Shown: one piece after another, positions 37,701 through 52,200 of the stretch
How positions within the stretch are numbered: position 1 is the first letter of the stretch
Layout: the number at the start of each line of letters is the position of its first letter
Origin: Onchocerca lupi
Taxonomy: Eukaryota; Nematoda; Chromadorea; Rhabditida; Onchocercidae
Direction: 5' to 3'
Assembly (NCBI GenBank): GCA_028564675.1
Contig: JAOVVO010000006.1
Coordinates: 124,001-188,000, forward strand
Length of the DNA: 64,000 bases
Notes under the pieces: model-generated
What the model saw: only the letters and a program-made list of their open reading frames with translations
What the model was told of the DNA's origin: nothing
Databases searched by the model: none
Translations under genes and position numbers: made by a program

Positions 37701-37851
37701 CGTCCGCGTATTTGCTTGTCCTGTCTTAGAGATTATAAGGTAAATTTTGTATTTCTTGTTTTCGAGTTGGAAGATATGGTTTTCTCTTAAATTGCGTTTT
37801 AAGATTATATTTTAACAAATTACGTTTCTCTTATTTCAGAGACGCTTTTAA
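34785..37851 (+). CDS. RS-rich zinc-finger protein (C2H2 plus Nab2/ZC3H14-type CCCH)
   Basis: Exons: 34785-35008, 35261-35641, 36843-37122, 37388-37497, 37598-37739, 37840-37851 (1149 nt, 382 aa). The ATG follows TTTTTTGTGCAG directly, an ideal spliced-leader acceptor. Residues 1-74 are acidic. About 75-200 are an arginine/serine domain with many RS dipeptides, as in splicing factors. About 209-295 hold paired-Cys/His fingers (CRKCDRDFETI, CPHCEKQASSV, CDFCKDDF). An RGR-rich linker follows, then two CCCH fingers at about 331-364 with C-x5-C-x4-C-x3-H spacing (CKNFPNCPGEKCYYFH and CRYDKLCVKKECPFDH). This is the spacing of the poly(A)-binding Nab2/ZC3H14 fingers. A last CxxC precedes the short tail. 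A nuclear RNA-processing role is inferred. I do not recognise a named orthologue with this architecture. The last exon adds only three residues. Confidence 0.8.
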
Positions 37852-39364
37852 CAGGATGCAGTTCAGCTAAATTTGTTATCATCTCAGAAATCAACAAATT
37901 TGTCTTTTGGCAATGAGGAATGTAGTTTTCGTCTTTTTTGTTTTTTTTCCCAAATACATTTTTGATTTTTTTATTTCTTTTAGGCATATGTCTGCATCTA
38001 TCCGTTTTTATTTCCATATATGTCAGAATGATCGTGCACTGTAGTTTTCGTTGTAAAATCCTCAGCTTTTTTTCTTGCCAAAAAAAAAATTGATATTTCA
38101 TCACTATTTTTGAAGTTTCCATGGATTTCTTAGTTACGCTGCTTTTGATCCAATTCTAATAATTGGTAAAAATTTTATGTTAGCTTTTATTCCGCCCTTT
38201 TCTATAGTTGGCAGTCAACATTTGTCTCTTAACTTCTCGTTTTTGTAAATCTTAAGGATTTTTAATTACTTGCTTAAAATCATTATGTTTTCCTCTTACT
38301 TAGATGTTTTAATATATTTATTGATTTGCATATTTGGAAGTATAATTTTCTGAGATTTTAAGCAGATTCTTCAGTAACGATTCAATATTTCCGGTTTCAG
38401 CTTACTATGTTTTGATCGATAAGGGTAGTTTTTTTGCATATATTTGAAAATTCGCTGGAACAGTGTTGTCTTAGTTATGGATTATTCTGCGATGAACAAT
38501 AATTTTTTTCTTGTATTTTTATTCCAAAATGAAGAGAAGCAAATCTAGAAATTTTAGTAAATTAAAGTGTTCATTTTATAATCCGAATGGATGTTCAGTT
38601 ACTTTTTGAAGTTAATTTCTTAATTATGAGCTGTTTATTGTTTCATTCTTGCGGAATATTTCAAATTCTATATTTTATGCTCTTCTGTTTTTAAAATGGA
38701 TTCAAAACGTAAACAAAATGGTAAGAAGCTCTTCATCATTGTACTTTAATTTCATTTTTACCTATCATTGTTCTATTGCAATAAAATTGTTGGAAAGGGA
38801 AACAAAATATTCATGGCTATAATACACAGTAGCATATCATTAAGAAGAGATTTTTTGGCAATATGAGAGACTTCTACCATTCGGTCTTTGTTAGAGAAGG
38901 CTTATTATGACGGTAAAATGAAAATCAAAACAACTATCAAGAATCAGTTATACTTTTTTGTCACATAAACCATTGCATATTTGGGAAAATTGTCTTGATC
39001 TTTAATAAATGTGAAACATCGATGTTTTTCTCAAATTATCGACAAATTAAACAAAGATATTTTCATTAAGCAATAAATTCTCAACGAAAACATTTAATGA
39101 ACAAAATATCTTGTTAGATCTATTCCTAAACATTCACTGAAAGCATTAGAGCTAAAGTAGCTATACGATTTCCAGCTGATACCTAAAATTATTTAAATAA
39201 TGATTCATCTCGTCTAACTATTATATTTCAATAAAACGATCCACAATCTTATCATCATCATCGTCATGAATTTGTGTAAACTTTCTCTATTGTAATAAAA
39301 TAAGCATAATCATCGCGCAATACTTATTGGATGAAAAATATACTTTGGAATCGAAACCAAATAT
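37852..39364. other. 3' untranslated/intergenic
   Basis: AT-rich DNA with no coding sequence recognised. It should include the 3' untranslated region of the zinc-finger gene. Confidence 0.5.
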
Positions 39365-39880
39365 CATACACTGATAAGCTCGAAGTATTTTTGCACATAT
39401 CTCTGATAAGCTCGAATAAGTTTGAATATACACAATGCTTTGATAAGCTCAGATAGTTTTGTATATATAAATAATGTTCTGATAAGCTGGAATAACTGAT
39501 ATAATGTCATGAAAACTAGGATAGTTTCATACATACATATATAATGTCTTGATAAACTAAGATTTATATATGTAAAATACTGTTATAAGCTCAAATAGTT
39601 TTAAATATATAATGATCTGATAAGTTGAGACATCATATCAATGATTTCCTGATAAGCTGGAATGGCTTCATATATATATAATGCTGTGATAAGTTGGAAT
39701 AGCTTATGGTAATGCCATGAAAAGCTAGGATTGCTTTTCACATATCCATAATATCCTGATAAACTATTCTCTCCTAATTTATCAGAACATTATACATATA
39801 ATGTTTTGATAAGCGAAGATAGCTTCACACACACATATATAATATCCTGATAAGCTGAGATAATTTCACAGATATAGTTA
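39365..39880. promoter_or_regulatory. Tandem array of TGATAAG (GATA-factor) sites
   Basis: This is a degenerate minisatellite with a unit of roughly 40-50 bp, consensus CTGATAAGCTGGAATAG followed by TTCATATATATATAATG. I count about ten intact or near-intact TGATAAG/TGATAAA cores near 39379, 39402, 39441, 39479, 39550, 39609, 39650, 39689, 39757, 39811 and 39848. TGATAAG is the known consensus for nematode intestinal GATA factors (ELT-2/ELT-7). The array ends about 100 bp before the sarcoglycan start codon. A regulatory role is inferred. Confidence 0.65.
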
Positions 39881-39983
39881 TCACTTATCTGCTCAATATA
39901 TTGTCAGTTGGTGAAGAGCTACGCGGAAGTTACAACTAGAAGTAGCTGCAAACTTATCATCATCAGACAACTCTGGATGTGTA

Positions 39984-43342
<3,359 letters not shown>

Positions 43343-46173
43343 CATGTTTTGACTAAATTAGTAAATTAGCCTAGAAATTGCAAACATATTAGTGCCCAGT
43401 TAGCTGAACGAACAAGTTTGGATTAGATACCAAAATAATCGATTGATTAATTAGAATGAGCATTTTTGTTTCTTTAAATTCTTTAAATTCAATTTCAAGC
43501 ATTCAAATTTAAGCTTAGAACTAACTTGATTGATTGTAATTTTGAAATTTAAATAATACCATAGTCTTTCAATCATATTTGGCATTTAATTTTTGCATTT
43601 TTTTGATATGAAACCAGAATAATAGAAAAAGAAAAATCCATAGATTTACTGATGAATAGTTTATATGGAAATTCAAAATAACTTACGTAAATGTTCTAGA
43701 TGAGAATGTGTTATTTATCATTTACGTGAAAATTTTAAATTGATAACAACTTGCTTACGATAACAGATTGATAATAAGTTTTATTTTTACATATAAATTT
43801 TAAATCAAAATGAATTGCATAGTTATATGGGAATTTTAAATCGAACGATTTACATGTTTTGCGAATATTTTGAAGTGGCGAATTTCTTTGATAATTTATA
43901 AAACATTCCATCGAATTTATCATTTTCCCGTTATTAATCATTTATAGCACATATATGTCTCTTACTGATAATTTCTATTTTCTCGTATGTGACTGAAACA
44001 GTTTTAAAATAATGCTTATTTAATTTTCAAATTTCATTTGTTGATTAAAATTGAAGCTTTTTTTTTAAATGTTTTAAGTTTGAATTTTTAATAATTGTAA
44101 GTTTTTTGAAATAAAAATAAAGAATCACAATGTTTTATCATTTATCAGTGGTTGAAAAAAAAAACAAACACATCAACCTAAAATGCCAAAAAAAAAAAAA
44201 AAAATACGAAATGAAAGATCGAATTGCTTTATGGATAGCAGATGATCAGGTATATACAAAAAAAATTGCGCGCCTCGCTGAAAGACAAATAGGATGTGAC
44301 CTTTTTTAGCATGGTGACATTTGAATGTGACCTCTTCCTTGTCTCATTTTCTCTTGCAAAACTTATTTTTATTCTCCTTTAAAGTAATAATTTCAAAATT
44401 CTATTCAAATGAAATGCGATTCATTCAGATGCAATATTTGAGGATCAAAAAAAAAAAAATTAAATTGAGGTAAATTTATTACCTATTCAACTTTTTCATT
44501 TTACGCATCATTTCGTAACTTTTCTACGCACATTGATTTTATCAGTTGTCCATTTTTCTTTTTTTTTTTTTTCAATCAGTTGATCACTTTATTCATAAGG
44601 TGAAAAAATAATCTGAGAAAACTAGCTACTTTAAGTGAAATGATTAGAAACTGAGTAAAGTTTAAGGAAATTATCTCAAGTGTAAAATGATAACAAACTC
44701 GATAAAGTCATCAAATTATCACTTCAGCCATCTTGTGCTAATCATAAAATGGCTGAAATAATAACTAATAATTTTATCTATTTTAATCCTTTTTGATTTA
44801 AATGAAAATTATTTTGCAAAATAATCGTTCTGTTTAATGTTAAAGAGCAAAAAAACATAATCAATAGAACCTTTTCACTTAGATGAAAAGAAAAATCGAG
44901 TTCAATTAGAGGCATTAGTTTGATTTCTAAGTAAAAATTTTTTGTTATCATCATCAAAAGAAACAAAATATGCTGGAATTTTTTGTAAAATTCAAATTCT
45001 AATCAAAATCAAAAGACTAAATCGATTTTTATGCAACATTAAAATTTGAACTATGAAAAAAAGATTTGTAAAGAATATAAATGTCAAAGGAAATGAAATT
45101 TTTTCAATGACATTTATTAAATTGTATCTTTCCGTCATTTGTTACACCACCAATAATCATGTTAATATGTCGATCTATACAGTTGTTTTTCATTTCAAAT
45201 CATTTCATTTCAATCGATCTCTTTGTCATCAATTTTTCGCAAATTATTCTGCTTTATTTTTTTCTCAAAAAAAAAAAGTTTTTTTTTTTATCTTTTAATT
45301 AGTGATTTTTATTTCAATCAATGCTTTCCCATTTTTCTTGCTTCCTTTTTTTTTCTCTCCGTTTCGCATTGATTTTTCCGTTTCAATGAAAGATTGATGT
45401 ACCTGGATGAAAGGTATAAAAATTGATAATCTACTCTCCTCCACTGATATTTAACCTTTTCTTCTTTCCATCTTGATCAATTAATTTCAAACAATCATCT
45501 CTTTCTTTCTCAAACTATTTTCATTCCTCTATTCCTATCACGTTTCCGTTTGTCGCTTTCCGTGATCGTAACATTACGATTGTCGCATCTAAATTTAGTT
45601 CTTCTCCGTTAGTTCATCAAGTGCAGTGTAGACAACTCTGTGAGAAAGTTACTTCTCTGATATCTGATAATTTGAAGTTATCATCTATTTATTGGATGAT
45701 AAAACGATTCATATGACAGTATGTGTCCCAAATAGGCTAATAAAAGATTTCCAATAGATATTTTTATTCTGTCCTTAATTTTTGATATTGCAGAAATTAG
45801 CCTGTTTTGGTTCATTTACTTGCATATCTTTATTCCAAGCTAAATTATAGCTTTGTGACAAAAAACAATTTATTTTATCACAGGCCTAATTTATTTATTA
45901 GAGGCCTAATTTTCCAACCTAAATATTCTAATTTTTGTAATATCAGAAGTAAGTAGAAAGGGAACTTTGAATTTCTCATCGAGAATTTCCAATCCTAACT
46001 TGACCATAATGTAATGTATCCAAGAAATAATAAATGAACCTAATGCTCTAGATTATAAAAATCATGTAAATTATACAAGTACCGTAGTTTAAAAAAAGAA
46101 AACTTTTTCTGGTTATTTAAGATAACCGGAAAAGTTTTCTTTTTTTTTTTTTTTTTCATCCGGAAAAATTTAT
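43343..46173. other. Intergenic region, sarcoglycan to TRPM
   Basis: AT-rich DNA with many A and T homopolymers and no recognised gene. A TATA-like GGTATAAAAATTG lies near 45413, and a pyrimidine-rich CT/TC stretch lies at about 45440-45560. A hairpin precedes the TRPM start. Confidence 0.45.
46091..46147. repeat. Hairpin just upstream of the TRPM start
   Basis: The left arm (A-run, GAAAACTTTTTCTGGTTAT) and right arm (ATAACCGGAAAAGTTTTC, T-run) pair over about 26 nt with one or two mismatches and a loop of only about 4 nt. It lies 55 bp before the ATG. Its T-run forms part of the pyrimidine tract before the TTATTAG acceptor at 46171-46176. Confidence 0.75.
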
Positions 46174-46201
46174 TAGCGAACAAGTGCATTATCAATTATC
46201 A

Positions 46202-49200
46202 ATGGAAAACGATGGAGAAATTCCATGTGACGATGAATTACATGCTACTATCGTGAAACTATACGTGAAATCAACGACGTATAACAATGGTCGAGATTTG
46301 ATAGAGCAAATTTGTCCAGCATTATTAGTCAAATCTCAGAAAGCAATTCCCAAAATGATAAAGCATATTTACAATCATTTGGCTGCATATTCTTCTCATA
46401 TTGATGAAGGCATCCCGGATATTATCATTTCGTTAATTTCTGATGGAAATGTTTTAACTTTACAGGTAATTAATTCATTTCAAAATTTTTAAAATACTAT
46501 ATCTTTCATTAAATACATGACACTTATCTATGTTCCAAAAATAACTTCTATCAGATTAGTGTTGTGAAAATATTTCTCTTTTTGTGACAATAATTAATTC
46601 AAAGAATAAGATCTTTGATGGAGCATTTATTGATATTTCAGTAGGTTAACGATAGTTTATATGAATATTACTTGAAAGATGGAATATAGAAGTATCTTTT
46701 TGGTTATTGGCAGCAGAGATATTTCGGGAAACAGCTTGATGATGAAGGATGAATGATAAAATTGTTTTTGAGGAATATTGCTCGTCGAGTTATCAAATTC
46801 AGTTCTTCGCGAAAAATTCTTTTCCCCCAACTGATAACAATCCTTTTATAATGAAAGTTTCCTTATCATATTGCTATCATTGTAGACAAACTAAGTTGCA
46901 AGACCGGAAGCATTTGCATGTGAATTAGTTTTCTGGTATTTTACTCTTGAAGATTGAAGCTCGGTAATCGGAGACAAAGATGAGAATTAGATATCACATC
47001 GTAACATTCATTTATATCCATTGCGAGCGATGAATCATGTGAGAAATATTTTAGTAATACAGTATTTTGAATTATTTGAACATATTTCTGCTAAAATTAT
47101 TTCGGTCTTTTCCGACAATCACTCTTTTTTCCAATCTATTATTTTTCATGTAATGTTGGATGTTGGAAAATTAGATTTAATTTATTGGTCCTACCATTTA
47201 GTTGAAAATTCATTTGTTTTACCACTTAATTAAAATTAATTGGCATGCGTTGCCTCTTTTTTCGATCTGAACATATTTCTGCTCCTCGTGACGATAATGT
47301 GCAAAATTTAATTTCATTTTGATGTGAGCAAATCCAATTGATAGTAGCCAATCATTCGAAACTTCTTATTCCAATCTCCTAAAGAGTATTAAAAGCAAAG
47401 ATAATTTAACATAAAAAAAAAAAAAAATATATTTTGTGCTCATTTTTCATTCCGTTCTGCTTTTTGTTGAAATTTTCTTTTTCTGCAATTTTGCGAAAAT
47501 AAGTTCAATGATCTTTCGAAATTTGTGAAATGGCTTTTGCAGAAACAAGAACAAATCGAGAAAGCTCTATTACAAATTATCATAAATTGTAATTCATGGC
47601 TTGTAATATCTGGTGAAGCTCGTGATCCATTAGCTTGTGCTGCTAGCAAAGCTGTATGTGCCAAAGAATCCTTGGTAAATATGAATTCAGGATAATTAAA
47701 TTCAAAATATGTTTTACAAAAACAAAAATTCATTTCAAATAATTGCCTTCTTTTTTTCGTAAAATATAAAATTAAATTAGACATGTAATTAACAAATTTT
47801 TTTTAAATATATTGTGAAATATTTTGCATTCTAAGAATGGATTCAGAATTTAACAAACGTTGAAACGCTTCTGCTAGCAGTGAATGATATTGGATGTGTG
47901 ATAAACGAGCATCAAACTTATCATATGCCAATGATTGATACACAATGTAAAACAATGTTAATATTATGGATGGAACAATTACTTTCACTCAAAAGAAAAG
48001 CATTATTCAAAACTCTTATCACTTTGAAACTTTCAACACCACCACCTGGTTAAATTTTGAAAGATTTTAATTAGATGTGCAATTTGTAATTCGTGATTCG
48101 TTGGAAAAATCAGAAATAATTGAAAATATCCTGTCGTTTCAACGAAATATCATTGAGAGAGAGAGATATGTTTTATCACTAAATTCTTATCATACAAAAA
48201 TAGTTTCTGCAAAAATTTAAAACGAATGATCATAAATATTCCAAAAATATTTCAGCATTATTAATTGGAGTACCACAAAGCGGTACTGTTTCACCATCAC
48301 ATACTGTATTATTATCGCCTAATGAGCATGAAAATTTACCGGTACCGGTAGCATTATTTTGTGGAAATGAACTATCATCACTTGTTGAACTTCGTGCTCA
48401 TTTACAATGCGGCATACCAGTTATCATTATACAGGTAAATAAATTAGAACTTGAAAATATAATTACAAATAAACTAGAACTTGAAAATACAATTATTTCA
48501 AATAATCTGAAATAATTGCAAAATAATATAAATAGTAAATAATATTGACTTAAATTTTCGGAAATTTCCGATTCGATCTTGTTCTCTAATTTCAGAAGTT
48601 TGATAATTCTGAGCAAAAAAAAAAAAAGAAAAATTCCAGGATGGTAGTGAACTTTGTGCTATTTTGAATAGTTCCTGGTTGCTATATCGTAGTTCAGCAT
48701 TTCATTTCGAAAGTTGGTTACAATGGTTGGATTCTGAGTTACGTAGTTTGGCATCAAATAATCAGTTGCACGGGAATGAATTAATTGATGAAGCGAAGGA
48801 AAATATTATTGCTTCATTAGCTACTGGTTGCGGTGAAGTACCATTGTTGGCATTTATATGCATTGAACAGGTGATTTCTCATTATTAATTTTAAACAGGT
48901 AATTTGATTCCAAAACAGGTAATTTAATCCCAAAAATGAATAATAGTAAAATTACTGACTTTTATACTTAGCGAACAGGATAGTTTTACCATTATTAATT
49001 TTTATATTTATTGAATAGATAATTTTCCCATTGCTATCTTTTATACATGATTGAACAAGTAATTTTCTTACCACTTGCTTTTATACTTAATTAAATAGGT
49101 AATTTTATCATTATTGATTTTTCATACTTATTGAACAAGTAAATTTTTTCCATTACTGGTTTTCATACTTATTGAACAGGTAATGTTCATTATTAATTTT

Positions 49201-52200
49201 AAGCAGATAATTTTCTCAATATTGGCTTTTATACTTCTTGTGAATAAATAATTTTTTCATTGCTATTTTTTATACTGATTATCAATTATTGATTTTTATA
49301 CTTGTTGGATAGGTAATTTTCCCACTCTAATTTCCCAATATTAATTTTTATATTTTACAGAACAAATGATTTTTTTGTTTTATTTTTTTTTTTAATTTTC
49401 AAAATTTTTATTTTCAAACGATCATTTTATTATAAATTTATTGCCGTTCTCTATTCAATACCATTTAGAATCCTGCAAAATTGCATATCAATTATTTGCT
49501 AAAATAAATGATGTCTTTTATCAATTCCATATGATCTATCTGATAGTAATCAATTTTCATTTCACGTTTCAGGTTAATAACTTACGTGATTATTTGCTAA
49601 AATTATGCATGCAAAGTATCATTGATACGAATGATATTCATCGTTTGCTACGACTTGCAGTAAAACTTGATGTTCCATCAATCATTTTATCAACCGATCT
49701 CACAACACTTTATACTGATATGGTAATGAAAATATTTTAAAATATTGAAATTACGATAATTTGAGTATTATTTGTTGCGATTGTTTACTGAATTTCACGA
49801 GCAACATTTTTTGATTATAAATTTAAAAGAGCCTAAGGAGAATTGTTTATTTCTATTTGCTGAGTTATAAGAAACAGAAAATTTAATAAATTCAAATAAT
49901 AAATTTAAATAAAAATTTTATGTTTAAAAAATTTGAATAAATCGACATTCAACATTTCAAAGAATCGATGAAGTTAAAAAATTCAAATGTAAGCATTTTA
50001 GGACATCAATGATCTCTTCGATGAGGCCTTACTATCAGATAATCGATTGATTGTTTTAGCAGCCATACTGAAGCAAAATATTCCATTGAAAATTTCATTA
50101 AATCTATTAACGAAATTAATGCGACATGCTTCTGATCAAGTAATCAATTTCGGAAATGATCTTAATTTTGATCGAATGATGCCAAAATCTTTAATCGATA
50201 AAATTTTAAATTAATTCAAAAATTAAATGCAATTTAGAGATAAAATAAATTGCAACATGATATGATATCATGCTTTATCAGAAAATACATTTATATTTTA
50301 TAAATTTTAGGCATTTTTTCATGATATTATTGTTTCACATTGTTTGGGACGAAATTCATCAGTTGCAGAAATTGATATAACATTCATCGAACAATTGAAT
50401 CATCTTTTGGTAATGTTAAACCATTTCAAGTATTTGAAAGCTTCGATTTAAGCTAAAAACGCCTAATGAGCTAAGGTAAAGAGAATTCTAATTGGATAAG
50501 TTTACAAAATCAATTTCAGGTTTATTTATCAGGTGGTATCAAAAATTTATTATCAGTGTCGTATTTTAATCAGCAGATCATTGATCAAAATCAATCACTT
50601 CAAATATTAGCAATATGGTCGATACTATTGAATCGTCTCGAATTAGCAAAATGTCTTTGTGCATATTCCTTTGAACCGATAGCATTATCAGTAATTCTTG
50701 CACGAATATGTCATTCACTTGCTTTTGAGGTTGGATAAATTGAAAGAATTTGAGTATAACTTTGAAATCGACTAGTAAAATCACACTAATTAAGGATTTT
50801 TTCATTAATCTAATTAAGCAGACATGGTAAATCATCTAAATTGACTAACAGGACTAAATTTTGTTCAAAAATTTAAATTTTAATTAAATATTAATTGAGA
50901 GGCAGCAAACTAAAACAAATTCCAAAACTCATTCCAAAATTTCCAATTTACTTTTCAATTGTGATAGATTTTTTGAAATTTTTAAACAAAATTTAGTCTT
51001 ATCAATTGATTTTTCCTATCTTTCAACATATAATTTTGGAATGAGTTTTGGAATTTATTTTAGTTTGCTGCTTGTCAGTTGTTATAAAATTCAAATTATT
51101 GAACAAAATTTAGTTTTATTAGTTGATTTTATGTAATTCAGCATTGTCTGCTTAATTGGATTAATAAAGAATCCTTAATTAGAGTAGTTTTATTAGTTAG
51201 TTTTTATATAATTCAGCATTATTTATGGAATTAAATTAATGAAGAATTCTTAATGAGTTTGACTGATCCAGCACTGTCTGTTTCTATTTCATCTATTTCA
51301 GCATTGTTTATTTAATTAATATAATCAAGGATTTCTAATTAGTGTGGCTAATATATATATATATGTTAATATATTGCTGTTAATAGAATCAAAATGGTCC
51401 TTCAGAATCCTCATTCCACGTACCTTCAGAATCCTTATTCCAGGTACACGACTATCTTCTATACGAGAACGACTTAAGAAGAGCAGCAGGATGGTTTAGT
51501 ACGCATGCAAATGCAATATTAGATGCTGTAGATTCTGAATCATCATGTGAAACGTACCGTTTGCTATGCATGCCACTAGAATCATTCGATGGTTTAACAT
51601 TACCAGAACTTGCACTTCAGGTACTAATTCTTTTAATTAATTTTAGAAAAATCACAAAATCTTTTTAAATTATTTAATTTTTTCATATTTTGTACTTTTT
51701 TAATTTCTTTAATTCTATATCTTGTTAGTTGTTATTATTTGGAATGAAATTTTTAGACGACTAATAAACAATTTGTGGCTCATCGTTGTTGTCAAAAATG
51801 GATTTATCGACTTTTGTATGGAAAATTACAGGTATAAACAATTAGAATTATCGATAAAATTTCTAAAATAAATATATGAATTATCAATTAATACTGCTTA
51901 AAAAAAGCAAACATTTTTGATTAATACTCTTTATAATTTCACATTTTAATTTAATTTAATTTAATTATGTTATCAAAACGATGCACATAAAAAGGCACGT
52001 ATAGGTTTATATTTGCAAAGTTAATTAAGCAGATTACTGTAAATTCGCTTAACTTTCTTACTGTATCATAAATTTATAGGTTGCATGTTCGAAAGATTCT
52101 GTATTTCTACCACACTGGTTAAAAATTTTACTTGCATCAGTACTAATAATTCCAATTCAATGGTGGATACGGTATCGTGCGCCTGAAAGTCATTTTCACG

